From Mycobacterium sp. 050128 (GTDB taxonomy: Bacteria > Actinomycetota > Actinomycetes > Mycobacteriales > Mycobacteriaceae), in NCBI RefSeq assembly GCF_036409155.1, contig NZ_JAZGLW010000007.1:62001-126000 (forward strand): a DNA stretch of 64,000 bases, written 5' to 3'. The stretch's first letter is position 1, and each line of letters opens with the position of its first letter. A program made the position numbers and the translations under genes. Below the pieces are notes generated by a model that worked only from the letters and a program-made list of their open reading frames with translations, was not told where the DNA came from and ran no database searches. Shown here one piece after another: positions 1-8,835 of this stretch.

Positions 1-2559
1 GCCGTACATGACGAGGTGTTGCGCTCGGCGGTCGAGGCGCACGGGGGCTGGTTGTTCAAGCACACCGGCGATGGGGTGTGCGCGGCATTCGCGTCACCAG
101 GGGCAGCGGTAGATGCCGCCATCGCCGCACAGCGCGAGTTGGAATTGCCGGTGCGGATGGGCATCGCGACCGGCGAAGCCGAACTTCGCGGCGGTGACTA
201 CTTCGGCATCGTGCTTAACCGAGCAGCCAGGGTGATGGCTGCCGGGCACGGTGGTCAGATCCTGGTGGCCGAGTCGACGGCGGTGCTGCTCATTGGGGTT
301 GATTTATTGGATCTGGGGCCGCGGCGGCTACGGGATGTACCGATTCCGATCGGGATGTTCCAGGTCCAAGCGGAGGGACTGCGCACCGCCTTTCCGGCGT
401 TGCAGGCGCTGGACCCTAGTCCCGGCAATCTGCGGGCGCCGACCACAAGCTTCGTTGGCCGCGAGTCCACGGTCGCCGGGCTGCGAGCCGCGGTACAAGC
501 TCATCGGTTGGTGACGTTGACCGGGGTGGGCGGGGTGGGCAAGACCCGCCTGGTGTTGGAGGTCGCGGCGCGGCTGGCTGACGAATTCCCTGACGGTGTT
601 TGGATTTTCGAGCTGGCTGCGGTCACCGACCCGGCGGCCGTGTCGGACGCGGTGGCGGCGGTGCTGGGCGTCATCCAGCAGCCCGGGAAGAGCGTGTGCG
701 AGTCAGTGGCCGCCGCGTTGGAGGGCAGAGTCCGGTTGTTGGTGTTCGACAACTGCGAGCACGTGCTCGATGCCGCAGCCGATTTGATCGAGGCCGTGCT
801 TGCGTTCTCGGCGACGGTGACGATTGTGGCCACCAGCCGCGAAGGATTGGGAGTCGCCGACGAACGCTTATGGCCGGTGCCCTCGCTAGATGTCGGCGCA
901 GGCATCGACTCTCCAGCGGTAGAACTGTTTGTCCAACGCGCACAAGCTGTTTTGCCGGGCTTCTCGGTCCCCAACGCTGATGAGGCAGCCGCGGTGGTGG
1001 AGATCTGTGCTCGCCTCGACGGGATCCCGTTGGCCATCGAATTAGCGGCCTCACGGATAGCGTCGATGACGCCGAGCGAGGTACGGGATCGCCTCGATCA
1101 TCGATTCCGGCTGCTGGTCGGGTCGCGGCGCGGAGTGGAACGCCACCAGACGTTGCGTCAGGCGGTGGCGTGGTCTTATGACTTGCTCGAGGATGCGGAG
1201 AAGGTTGTGCTCGAGCGGTGTTCGGTGTTCGCCGGTGGATTCGGTCTCGAAAGTGTTTGCGCAGTCGCGGATTCTCATGACGAGTTCGCCATGCTCAATC
1301 TGCTGGACGCGCTGGTGCGCAAGTCGCTGCTGGTCGCCGACCGGTCGGCGGGGCGGACCCGGTTTGCGATGCTGGAGACGATCCGCCAGTTCGCCGAGGA
1401 GCAACTCGTCGCCCGCGGCGAGGCATCCGAGATTCGGGCTGCTCACGCGCGGTACTTCGCCGGACGTGAAGTCGACACTCTTGCCCTGTGGGACAGCCCC
1501 CGACAGCGACAGGCCTACGACTGGTTCACTCTCGAGCTGCCCAACCTGCGCACCGCGTTTCGGTGGGCCGCCGACCAAGGCGACCTCGACACCGCCGCCG
1601 CCATCGCCACCTATGTGGGGTGGCTCGGCAATATCGTCCAAACCTATGAGCCGATAGCCTGGGCTGAAGAGCTGATCGAGGCTGCCCGCGCCGTCGATCA
1701 CCCGCGGCTGGCGTTCCTGTACGTGATTGCGTCGCTGTGCTACACGACCGGACGGATCGAGGCGGCTATCCGCTATTGCGACGCCGGCCAGATCGTTCTC
1801 GGCAGGAGCCGCGAGGCGCCGCCGTACGGCATCGAAGCCATGCTTGGATCTGTATACCTAGTCATCGGGCGGCCCGAACGATGTGTCGAGTTGTGCCGCG
1901 CCCAGCTCGCACGCCGCCGCGACACCCACGTCTACATCCGGGCATATCTGGTTGTCGCCCTTGCATTGGCCGGTTCGGGTGGGGAGGCGATGGATTCCGC
2001 GGATGGCCTCATCGAGGCTGCGGAGGCAACAGGCAACCGGTCCGTGCTCGCGTTCGCGCTCGGTGCCTACGGTCTCGCTTTCCGTGACGCGGATCCCGTC
2101 GGGGCGCTTAACGCCGTCGGCCGGGGTCTGGTGATCGCTCAAGACAGCGGCGACCGCGCCAACGCGTCAGTCCTGGCACACGCTCTGGCCCTACTCGAGG
2201 CCGAACAGGGCGAGACCGCGTCCGCGTTCGATCACCTCACTCTGGCAATCCGCAACTACCACGATTCGGGCAACACTACGACGATCCGCGGCGCGCTGGC
2301 CGTCCTCGTCGCCCTTTTCGACCGGCTCGGCCGCCACGAACCGGCGGCCACCATCGCCGGGTTCGCATTCAGTCCCTTCGCGACAGCGGCGACCCCGGAG
2401 ATCACCACCGCGATCACGCACCTCCGCGATGTCCTCGGCGACCAGACCTACGAATCGCTCGCCCGCACGGGTGAGACGATGGCCACCGCCGCCATCGCGA
2501 CCTACGCGAACGACCAAATCGACCAGGCCCGAGCGGAACTGAACATCGTCGCGAAATAG
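1..2559 (+). CDS. Class III nucleotide cyclase / NB-ARC-like ATPase / TPR regulator, 5' truncated by window edge
   Basis: The reading frame is open from base 1, so the true start lies upstream. The first ~110 residues are the C-terminal part of a class III adenylate cyclase domain (FKHTGDGVCAAF, then GIATGEAELR and GDYFGIVLNRAARV). A STAND/AfsR-type ATPase follows, with Walker A GVGGVGKT at nt 523-546 and Walker B LLVFDNCEHV. The rest is helical and TPR-like. Mycobacteria carry several such cyclase-ATPase regulators, often ending in a LuxR-type HTH. No HTH is visible here: the protein ends in QARAELNIVAK. Catalytic activity cannot be judged because the first metal-binding aspartate is outside the window. 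It probably acts as a cytoplasmic signalling regulator; its target is unknown. The next gene is convergent, 210 bases downstream. Confidence 0.85.
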   Translation, partial: AVHDEVLRSAVEAHGGWLFKHTGDGVCAAFASPGAAVDAAIAAQRELELPVRMGIATGEAELRGGDYFGIVLNRAARVMAAGHGGQILVAESTAVLLIGVDLLDLGPRRLRDVPIPIGMFQVQAEGLRTAFPALQALDPSPGNLRAPTTSFVGRESTVAGLRAAVQAHRLVTLTGVGGVGKTRLVLEVAARLADEFPDGVWIFELAAVTDPAAVSDAVAAVLGVIQQPGKSVCESVAAALEGRVRLLVFDNCEHVLDAAADLIEAVLAFSATVTIVATSREGLGVADERLWPVPSLDVGAGIDSPAVELFVQRAQAVLPGFSVPNADEAAAVVEICARLDGIPLAIELAASRIASMTPSEVRDRLDHRFRLLVGSRRGVERHQTLRQAVAWSYDLLEDAEKVVLERCSVFAGGFGLESVCAVADSHDEFAMLNLLDALVRKSLLVADRSAGRTRFAMLETIRQFAEEQLVARGEASEIRAAHARYFAGREVDTLALWDSPRQRQAYDWFTLELPNLRTAFRWAADQGDLDTAAAIATYVGWLGNIVQTYEPIAWAEELIEAARAVDHPRLAFLYVIASLCYTTGRIEAAIRYCDAGQIVLGRSREAPPYGIEAMLGSVYLVIGRPERCVELCRAQLARRRDTHVYIRAYLVVALALAGSGGEAMDSADGLIEAAEATGNRSVLAFALGAYGLAFRDADPVGALNAVGRGLVIAQDSGDRANASVLAHALALLEAEQGETASAFDHLTLAIRNYHDSGNTTTIRGALAVLVALFDRLGRHEPAATIAGFAFSPFATAATPEITTAITHLRDVLGDQTYESLARTGETMATAAIATYANDQIDQARAELNIVAK

Positions 2560-2768
2560 ACCACATTCGAGAGTCTGGAAAGTTAGTTCCGGTTTGCTGG
2601 GTGTTCGTGGGTTGGGTGGGACGTCGTGTGCGGGTATCTGGTGGGGGCCCGCCTTCTGGGGTTGTGACGTTGCTGTCGCCCGAACGGGTCGGGTCCCATA
2701 TCTGGTTGCGGTGTCGCTGCGACCCGCAATGCTGTTGTCGTGGGCCCTAATTGCTTAGTGGTTGGGCC

Positions 2769-3959
2769 TTAGTGCGGGAGTGCAAGCCCTGAGCTGATCA
2801 AGACGATGCCGGCGCCTGCGGCGGCGAGGAGGGTGAGCACGACGCCGCGGCGTAGTAGGAGGAGTAAGACTGCGGCGGCGGCGAGGACTGCGTACTGCCA
2901 CGGCTGGGTTAGGGCTCTGGCGAGGCTAATCGCGGAGCCGAAGATGGCGCCGATCGCGGCTGGTCCGGCGCCGTCGAGAAATGCGCGGGCGATGGCGTTG
3001 GTGCGCAGCTGGTCGAAGTGCCGGGCGCCGAGAAGCACGAACGTGAAGGACGGGCTGAATACAACGAGGCACGCAAGGACAGCGCCGAGCAGCCCGGCGG
3101 CGGCGTAGCCGACTACGGCGACGGTCTGCACGACTGGTCCCGGTGTGATCTGGCCGAGGGCGACTGCGTTAAGGAACTGGGGGCCGGTCATCCAGTGGTA
3201 GTGATCGACAGCGTCGTTTTGCATCAGCGGGATGATGACGAATCCGCCGCCGTAGGACAGCGCGCCGACCTTGAACGCTACCCAGATCAAGGAACCGAGT
3301 GTGCCAAGGCTCAGCGTTCCGAGTGCCAGCAGGGGTGTGGGCGCAATGGCGGTCGGGCCAGTGGGCTCGCGGCGGATACGGCTGGCGATCTCGATCACGC
3401 CGCAGGCCAGCAGCGCTAGTACCAGCCAGGGGCCGATGGTCGCCGCTGCGAGCAGACCGGCAGCAACAAAGGAAATCCACCGGAGCCGACTGGCACGCCC
3501 GGCGGGGTGGGCGCCGTGCCAGCTGGTAGGCAGCAGGCCGGCTGCGGCGTGCACCGCGACGGCTGCTACCGCTGATCCGGCGCCGGCACCTGCGGCTAGG
3601 ACCGCGCGCGGCGGTGCGTCGCCTAAGAACAGCACCGCCAGGGCGAGGATGAGGATTAGTCCGGGGACGATGAACGCGGCCCCGCCTAGCAGCGCGCCGC
3701 CCCAGCCACGGACCCGCCAGGCGCAAAAGATCGCCAGCTGAGTGGAGGCGGGCCCGGGCAACAGGTTGCAGGCAGCGACGGCGTCTTCGAACTCAACCGG
3801 CGTCAACCAACGCCGGCGCTCGACGCACAGCTCGCGCAGCAGCTTGATGTGTGTGGGCGGACCACCAAACCCTATACACCCGATCCGTCCCCACTCGCGC
3901 AGCACGATGGCCAGGCTCGGCCGCGGCGGCACCTGCGCGTCGGCGTCGGGGTCACTCAT
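2769..3959 (-). CDS. chrA: Chromate transporter, ChrA/CHR family (copy 1)
   Basis: A 396-residue integral membrane protein with two homologous halves. The first carries WGRIGCIGFGGPPTHI and NLLPGPASTQLA; the second carries KVGALSYGGGFVIIPLM and ALGQITPGPVVQT. These are the paired GFGGP and GPxxT/Q signatures of long-chain CHR transporters, and the length matches the family. CHR proteins export chromate, usually by proton-coupled antiport. The gene is divergent from the doxX gene. An ArsR-type operator and a -10 element (4039-4061) lie about 80 bases upstream, matching the control region of the ArsR-phosphatase fusion at 4716, so that protein is the likely repressor (inference). There is no obvious Shine-Dalgarno before the ATG. 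A second, divergent CHR gene lies at 14299. Confidence 0.9.
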   Translation of the reverse strand: MSDPDADAQVPPRPSLAIVLREWGRIGCIGFGGPPTHIKLLRELCVERRRWLTPVEFEDAVAACNLLPGPASTQLAIFCAWRVRGWGGALLGGAAFIVPGLILILALAVLFLGDAPPRAVLAAGAGAGSAVAAVAVHAAAGLLPTSWHGAHPAGRASRLRWISFVAAGLLAAATIGPWLVLALLACGVIEIASRIRREPTGPTAIAPTPLLALGTLSLGTLGSLIWVAFKVGALSYGGGFVIIPLMQNDAVDHYHWMTGPQFLNAVALGQITPGPVVQTVAVVGYAAAGLLGAVLACLVVFSPSFTFVLLGARHFDQLRTNAIARAFLDGAGPAAIGAIFGSAISLARALTQPWQYAVLAAAAVLLLLLRRGVVLTLLAAAGAGIVLISSGLALPH

Positions 3960-4038
3960 CGGTGCATGACAGAAGCCGATTTGCGCGCCTGGATTACTCG
4001 ATGGGTCATCAAGTTCCCCGGGCTCTGGACACCGAGCG

Positions 4039-4061
4039 ACATTACATCAATCTAGTTTGAT
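4039..4061 (-). promoter_or_regulatory. chrA promoter with ArsR-type operator ATCAA-N6-TTGAT
   Basis: On the minus strand the inverted repeat ATCAA-N6-TTGAT (4061-4046) is followed at once by GTAATGT, containing a -10-like TAATGT (4044-4039). The same arrangement, identical in the arms and in TTGATGTAATGT, lies in front of the ArsR fusion at 4686-4708. The site sits between divergent chrA and doxX and could control both. Confidence 0.7.
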
Positions 4062-4149
4062 ATGTATGGCCGGTGCGTGCCTGCTCGGGCATAGGGTGGG
4101 TTGAGTATCTGGTGAGGTCAAAGGCGCTATGCGAGAAGGAGACAACGAA

Positions 4150-4641
4150 ATGACTGTCTTTGCGAGCAAGGTCCTCGCGCTAGCCTCGACACATGCACCC
4201 GCGGCGGTTGTGCTGATTCGCCTCTATGTGGGGCTGGTTTTCGCATGCGAAGGGGTGCTGAAGTTTTTATGGCCTGATTCGCTGGGCACCGGTCGGTTCG
4301 ACAAAGCCGGCATCCCAGCGCCGGCGTTCTTCAGCGCACTGGACGGCGTCTTCGAGATCGGCTGCGGCGCACTCATTCTGGTCGGGCTGCTGACTCGGCT
4401 GGCCACTGTGCCAATGATCGTCGACATGCTCAGCGCGTTGCTTATCACCAAATTGCCGATCGTCTGGGGCCATGCCCCACTCTTCGGCACGGAGCATGGC
4501 TGGTGGGACTTCATCCACGAATCCCGTGTCGACCTCGCGCAGCTGTGCGGCAGCGTGTTTCTGCTTATCGTCGGTGCCGGCAGCTGCTCTCTCGACGCCC
4601 ACCTAACCAGTGGGAAGTCCCTGCGCCCACAGCGCCGCTGA
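4150..4641 (+). CDS. DoxX family membrane protein
   Basis: A 163-residue protein with four predicted membrane segments and the DoxX-family layout: RLYVGLVFACEGVLKF in the first helix, then ALDGVFEIGCGALILVG and LTRLATVPMIVDMLSALL. The ATG at 4150 is chosen because AAGGAG (4135-4140) sits at normal distance before it; the ATG at 4129 overlaps that ribosome site. DoxX-family proteins are small membrane proteins; in mycobacteria one member works with SodA and SseA in a membrane oxidoreductase complex. Its role here is unknown. It lies between the chrA operator and the ArsR-fusion operator, so it may belong to the same response. Confidence 0.8.
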   Translation: MTVFASKVLALASTHAPAAVVLIRLYVGLVFACEGVLKFLWPDSLGTGRFDKAGIPAPAFFSALDGVFEIGCGALILVGLLTRLATVPMIVDMLSALLITKLPIVWGHAPLFGTEHGWWDFIHESRVDLAQLCGSVFLLIVGAGSCSLDAHLTSGKSLRPQRR

Positions 4642-4685
4642 CCGTGTTCCGAGGCGATGCAGGAGGTGCTGCACGTCCAAACTCG

Positions 4686-4708
4686 ATCAAATCATTTTGA
4701 TGTAATGT
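4686..4708 (+). promoter_or_regulatory. Autoregulatory ArsR-type operator and -10 element
   Basis: The inverted repeat ATCAA-N6-TTGAT spans 4686-4701 and overlaps a -10-like TAATGT at 4703-4708. The ATG at 4716 follows after seven bases, so the transcript is probably leaderless. The site is a second copy of the one at 4046-4061. Confidence 0.7.
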
Positions 4709-4715
4709 GGCCGCC

Positions 4716-5459
4716 ATGGCGACGACTGATCGCATGCCGGTTCCGCTGCTGATGCAGATGGCCTCGCATCCGCTGCGCTGGGCGCTGTTGACCGAGTTGG
4801 CGTCGAGCGATCGCCGAGTCCGGGAATTGGTTGTCGCCGTGGATGCCCCGCAGAACCTTGTCTCCTACCATCTGCGATTGCTGCGCGTGGCCGGGCTGGT
4901 AGCTACTCGTCGCAGCAGCTTTGACGGCCGCGACAGCTACTACCACCTCGAACTTGCGCGGTGCGCGGCGGCGTTCGGTGACGCCGCAACCGCTCTGCAT
5001 CCTGCATTGGCCCCTGCCGTCGCCGCGAGGGCAGCGGCGGGCAAGTCGGTGTTATTCGTGTGCACGGGCAACAGCGCGCGCTCGCCGATGGCCGAAGGGC
5101 TACTGCGGCTTCGCGGCACTGGCCGTGTCCGTGTTACCAGCGCTGGCAGCCACCCCAAGCCGCGTCTACATCCCAACGCGGTGCGGGTAATGCGTGAGGC
5201 GTATGGCATAGACATCGGCCGCCGGCGGCCGAAATCGCTGACTGCAGTTGCCGAACGACGCTTCGATTACGTAATTACGTTGTGCGACAAAGTTCGCGAG
5301 TTTCCCTATGAGCACGGTTCGGCTGCCGCGATGCATTGGAGCCTGCCCGATCCGTCAGCCGGCCCGGCGGGCTATCGACAATTCCGGAGAGTGGCAGCCG
5401 AGCTCGACACCCGCATCGGATTTCTGCTGCCTGTTTTGGCGCACGCCACGGAAGGGTAA
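4716..5459 (+). CDS. ArsR-family repressor fused to low-MW phosphatase/arsenate reductase domain
   Basis: A 247-residue two-domain protein. Residues ~1-95 form an ArsR winged helix (HPLRWALLTELASSDRRVRE, then NLVSYHLRLLRVAGLV). Residues ~110-245 form a low-molecular-weight tyrosine phosphatase / thioredoxin-type arsenate reductase fold, with the P-loop VCTGNSARS (C116-x5-R122) and the acid loop LPDPS (D212). Fusions of ArsR with ArsC-like domains are known in actinobacteria. The catalytic domain could reduce arsenate or act on a phosphoprotein while the N-terminus represses chrA and itself (inference). No arsenite exporter is adjacent, so the substrate is uncertain. The ATG at 4716 is preferred over the GTG at 4707 because it sits seven bases after the -10 element. 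The operator upstream implies autoregulation. Confidence 0.85.
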   Translation: MATTDRMPVPLLMQMASHPLRWALLTELASSDRRVRELVVAVDAPQNLVSYHLRLLRVAGLVATRRSSFDGRDSYYHLELARCAAAFGDAATALHPALAPAVAARAAAGKSVLFVCTGNSARSPMAEGLLRLRGTGRVRVTSAGSHPKPRLHPNAVRVMREAYGIDIGRRRPKSLTAVAERRFDYVITLCDKVREFPYEHGSAAAMHWSLPDPSAGPAGYRQFRRVAAELDTRIGFLLPVLAHATEG

Positions 5460-5461
5460 GT

Positions 5462-5623
5462 ATGTCGATCGCATCGAAGCAACAGGCCGGCACCTGTTGC
5501 CTGGTCGACGATATAGAGCGGCTGCGCGCGGCTGGGCTGGGTTTCCGCAACGGCATCACCCGTGGCCCTGGTGGACACCCTGCCAGCACTCTCATCGAGC
5601 TATTCCAACCCGCCAACCGCTAG
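5462..5623 (+). pseudogene. C-terminal remnant of a VOC (glyoxalase-like) protein
   Basis: A 53-codon frame just after the ArsR fusion. It encodes VDDIERLRAAGLGFRN, then GPGG and finally IELFQP, which match the last third of VOC-superfamily proteins (normally LVVDDI...ERLRAAGV.FRN...GPGG...DPxGNPIELFQP). The N-terminal metal-binding half is missing and the expected DPSGN region is eroded. It is read as a decayed fragment rather than a working gene. It may trace an original arsR-arsC-VOC arrangement. Confidence 0.55.
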
Positions 5624-5640
5624 ACCACACGGGGGCCCAC

Positions 5641-7125
5641 GTGGTACTGGATCGACGCGATTTCCTTACATGGGGCGGCTTGGCGGTCATGGCCGCCGCC
5701 GGCGGCGTTGGTGTCGGAGTAACTGCTGGGTGCTCGCAGACGGCACCCACCCCGCCCACCGGCAAGCCTGACTACACGCTGCGGATCGGCACCGGCACCG
5801 TCGACTTGGCCCCAGACCAGATCGTGTCGACCACCGTCTACAACGGCCAGTTCCCCGGTCCGCTGGTGCGCTTAAAAGAGGGCCAACGGACGTCGGTGGA
5901 CATCTACAACGACACCGACACCCCCGAGCAGCTGCATTGGCACGGCCAGCACGTGGGCGTTGATGTCGACGGCGCCGCTGAGGAGGGCACGCCCTACATC
6001 CCCTCGCACGGCATGCGGCGCATCTCCTTTGTGCCCGGCCCGGCCGGGTTCCGGTTCTATCACACCCACGTGGTGCCGCGCGCCGATCTGTCCCGCGGTC
6101 AGTACACCGGCCTGGTGGGCCCGGTCTACATCGAACCCAAGCAGAACCCCGGCGCATACGACCAAGAGATCTTCTTGACGCTCAAGGAATTTGAGCCTAC
6201 CTTCAGCCGCGGCGGCGACATGGCCGCCGATTTCCTCGCCGGCGAGGCCGACCCCGATCTGAAGCACAAAGGCGAATCGGCGATGGATGCCTCACTGGCC
6301 CAGGGCAATCCCCATGGCTATGAGGTCAGCTACACGACATTCGCGATCAATGGGCGCATGCTCGGCCACGGCGATCCTCTCCGGGTGCAGACCGGTCAGC
6401 GGGTACTGCTGCATGTCCTCAACGGCAGCGCCACCGAAACCCGCAGCCTCGCACTGCCCGGACACAGCTTCACCGTGATCGCGCTGGACGGCAATCGAGT
6501 ACCTAACCCCGCCCCGGTTCCGGTGCTCTGGCTGGGCGCAGCCGAACGGATCTCCGCGATCGTCAATATGACTAACCCAGGGATCTGGGTGCTGGGCGAT
6601 CTTTCCGACGACGACCGCGGACACGGCATGGGCATCGTGGTGGAATACGCCGGGCGCAGCGGGGATCCGCAATGGGCGCCGCCCCCGCCCTTCAAATGGG
6701 ACTACCGCCGATTCGCCGCACCCAACCCCAGTGCCGCGGCGCCGCCCGATCACACGATCGACATGCTGATCGAGAAGCGCAACGCTGCCGACAACGGCTT
6801 CAACCTTTGGACGATCAACGGCACACCGTTTTCGATGGACACCAATAAACCCGTGCTCGACCTACAACAAAACAAGCGATACCGGCTACGGTTTCGCAAC
6901 GCCACGGATGACTTACACCCACTGCATTTGCATCGGCACACCTTCGAACTCACCCACATCGCCGGCACCCCCACCACCGGGGTGCGCAAGGATGTCGCAA
7001 TGCTGGGCGGCTACCAGAGCATGGAGGTCGATTTCATCGCCGACCAGCCCGGTCTATCACTGCTGCACTGCCACCAACAGATCCATATGGACTACGGATT
7101 TATGGCATTGCTGCGCACCACCTGA
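5641..7125 (+). CDS. Exported multicopper oxidase
   Basis: A 494-residue multicopper oxidase. The chosen GTG start gives an N-terminal Tat motif, DRRDFLTWGG, followed by a hydrophobic stretch and a lipobox-like VTAGC, so it is probably a Tat-exported lipoprotein. Copper motifs are all present: HWHGQH (from ~H99), YHTHV, HPLHLHRHTF (from ~H426), and HCHQQIHMDYGFM (from ~H476) with Met as axial type-1 ligand. Such enzymes oxidise Cu(I) or phenolic and metal substrates at the cell surface. Mycobacterial MmcO is a functional analogue, but this sequence is not a close match by eye. The frame stays open upstream to 5308, but that stretch overlaps other genes and is not protein-like. It lies in a metal-resistance cluster. 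Confidence 0.9.
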   Translation: MVLDRRDFLTWGGLAVMAAAGGVGVGVTAGCSQTAPTPPTGKPDYTLRIGTGTVDLAPDQIVSTTVYNGQFPGPLVRLKEGQRTSVDIYNDTDTPEQLHWHGQHVGVDVDGAAEEGTPYIPSHGMRRISFVPGPAGFRFYHTHVVPRADLSRGQYTGLVGPVYIEPKQNPGAYDQEIFLTLKEFEPTFSRGGDMAADFLAGEADPDLKHKGESAMDASLAQGNPHGYEVSYTTFAINGRMLGHGDPLRVQTGQRVLLHVLNGSATETRSLALPGHSFTVIALDGNRVPNPAPVPVLWLGAAERISAIVNMTNPGIWVLGDLSDDDRGHGMGIVVEYAGRSGDPQWAPPPPFKWDYRRFAAPNPSAAAPPDHTIDMLIEKRNAADNGFNLWTINGTPFSMDTNKPVLDLQQNKRYRLRFRNATDDLHPLHLHRHTFELTHIAGTPTTGVRKDVAMLGGYQSMEVDFIADQPGLSLLHCHQQIHMDYGFMALLRTT

Positions 7126-7197
7126 CCCGCGGCCGCCAGGGGTACCCGCATATGGATTGCGCGAAAGCCGAAAGGGATCAGTTCACGGCGACAATAA

Positions 7198-7668
7198 CGC
7201 GGCGACGGGGCGCACCCCGACGCTCGACCGCGCTCCTGGTGGACTGCCCAACGGGGCGGTGCACGCCGCCGCCCGGCTGGGATTGGCCGAAATCCGTTGG
7301 GACGTGATCTCTTTCGATTGGATCGACGACGCCAATACGGCAGCGACAAGGTACATGCTGATGACCCAAATCAAGCCCGGGTCGGTAGTGCTGTTCCATG
7401 ACACCTACTCGAGCACGGTTGACCTTGTCTACCAGTTCATTCCGGTGCTGAAGGCCAACGGCTACCGCCTGGTGACAGTCAGCGCGATGCGCGGGCCGCG
7501 CGCCGGGCAGCAGTTACGGTGACCGCGACAACGGCCCGCCGGTCAACGTCATCACCGACATCCCGGCCGCGAAGATACCGACACTGCCGAACACACCGTC
7601 ACCTAAGCCGATGCCCAACCTGCCGATCACCGACATCCCCAACCAGAACCTCGGCGGGCCGCAATTGG
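7198..7668 (+). pseudogene. 3' fragment of a polysaccharide deacetylase gene, frameshifted
   Basis: The reading frame resumes a NodB-type deacetylase at AATGRTPTLDRAPGGLPNG and continues through FDWIDDANTAATRY and GSVVLFHDTY (metal/catalytic motif 5 region). At about 7501 one base appears to be missing. The next frame then carries the normal C-terminal tail (GDRDNGPPVNV, IPTLPNTPSPKPMPN, LPITDIPNQN). The N-terminal catalytic motifs (TFDD and HxxxH) are absent. Both truncation and frameshift make this a non-functional remnant of a secreted peptidoglycan or polysaccharide deacetylase. Confidence 0.75.
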
Positions 7669-7717
7669 AATTCCTGTCGCCTCGGCGGCGCCGTCTGTGT
7701 GGTTCGGCCGCAACCGA

Positions 7718-8350
7718 CTACGCGGTAACGCGCGCGGCCAGCGTGGCCTGTCCGGGTCCGTCGAGTTCGGTGACCACTGAGTGCCGACCGGCCATTGCCA
7801 TCAGGAGTGCTTCTCCGGTGCCGCTGACTTCCAAGCCCTCGCCGTGCTGCCAGTCGATGTCGGTCGCTCGTAGTCGGAGTCCTTTGATGCGACGCCCTGC
7901 GCCCAGGCGCGGATTTCCAGGCACCAAGGGCAGGATCCGTTCCAGGCGATCCGCGGGCACAGCGCGCCGATGTCCGAGTGCGCGGCGAATGTCCTGATGA
8001 TGGATGGTGCCGTCGATGAGGGCAATCATGCCGCCGAAGCCAGCGGTCAGCCCGCGTGGTCGAAGATGTCTTCCAAGGAAGTGCCTCAACTCCTGCGGGG
8101 ACAGAGGCGAAAGCTCTTGAACGCCGACCTCATTGGCATGGACGAACCGTCCCTTCGCGAAACGCTTCATCAATCCGAGTGGGCTCAACTCTTCGTAACT
8201 CACGACATGCGCAACGACGTCCTTCACCGACCATCGGTCACACAAGCTCGGTGCCTGCCACTCGTGTGGGCTCAGCGTTGCAAGGAATGCGGCCAGGTCG
8301 GCCCGCTCGTCATAGGCGAGGTCCATCAGAGACTTTTGATCGATGCTCAC
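7718..8350 (-). CDS. Mycothiol-dependent enzyme, maleylpyruvate isomerase/DinB-like family
   Basis: A 210-residue protein with the N-terminal signature of the actinobacterial mycothiol maleylpyruvate isomerase family: SLCDRWSVKDVVAHVVSYEE (residues ~35-55) and a later GGMIALIDGTIHHQDIRRALG, supplying the three metal-ligand histidines of the DinB fold. These proteins are metal-dependent thiol transferases using mycothiol; the substrate cannot be told from sequence. The GTG at 8350 is chosen because it overlaps the stop of the SRPBCC gene (GTGA) and follows a GGAGGA ribosome site. It is the last gene of a three-gene operon headed by an ArsR regulator. Confidence 0.8.
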   Translation of the reverse strand: MSIDQKSLMDLAYDERADLAAFLATLSPHEWQAPSLCDRWSVKDVVAHVVSYEELSPLGLMKRFAKGRFVHANEVGVQELSPLSPQELRHFLGRHLRPRGLTAGFGGMIALIDGTIHHQDIRRALGHRRAVPADRLERILPLVPGNPRLGAGRRIKGLRLRATDIDWQHGEGLEVSGTGEALLMAMAGRHSVVTELDGPGQATLAARVTA

Positions 8351-8835
8351 AGCGACTCCTCCCTCTTCGCGATCTCGACGTAGTGGCTGAGGTACAGCGG
8401 CCAACCCGCATCGCCGTCAACACCATCGGCTACGGCTTGCCAGCCCGTGCCATGCCGTTCCAAGTGTCGGTGTTCTAACTCCACGCGAGTGCGGTCCTCG
8501 GACTCGGCAATGAAGCGCACCTCAACCTCACTCGTCTTCGCGGGATCGGCTTCCAGTTGCCAGGTGGGGCTGATGTCCCAGGAAAAGACGACGCGGAACG
8601 GCGCCTCGTAGACGAGGACACGCGCCCATTCGCACCGGCTACCGTCGGTCCCCACGTCGTAGATGTGCCCGCCCACTCGCGGCTCGAAGACGGTTTCGGC
8701 AATCGGGACCGACAGCAGATTGTGCTCGCGCGGCTTGATGGCATCGAACTTGCTGATGAACAGCGTGAACGCACGCTCGATACCCGTGTTGACCGCGACG
8801 CTCTTGCGTATCGGCTCGACCTTTGATGAGCTCAT
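8347..8835 (-). CDS. SRPBCC (AHSA1/START-like) domain protein
   Basis: A 162-residue single-domain protein with the AHSA1-type SRPBCC pattern: VNTGIERAFTLFI near the N-terminus, VGGHIYDVGTDGSRCEWARV in the middle, then RVVFSWDISPTWQ and a C-terminal helix GWQAVADGVDGDAGWPLYL. This helix-grip fold binds small hydrophobic ligands. Genes of this kind are commonly translationally coupled to an ArsR regulator, as here: its ATG overlaps the regulator's stop (ATGA) and its stop overlaps the next start. No enzymatic function can be assigned. Confidence 0.8.
   Translation of the reverse strand: MSSSKVEPIRKSVAVNTGIERAFTLFISKFDAIKPREHNLLSVPIAETVFEPRVGGHIYDVGTDGSRCEWARVLVYEAPFRVVFSWDISPTWQLEADPAKTSEVEVRFIAESEDRTRVELEHRHLERHGTGWQAVADGVDGDAGWPLYLSHYVEIAKREESL

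Noticed and set aside
4129..4149. Earlier ATG for the DoxX protein
   Set aside because: The AAGGAG ribosome site would lie inside the coding region; ATG 4150 is correctly spaced.
5308..5640. N-terminal extension of the multicopper oxidase frame
   Set aside because: It overlaps the ArsR fusion and the VOC remnant and is not protein-like; the Tat motif begins just after GTG 5641.
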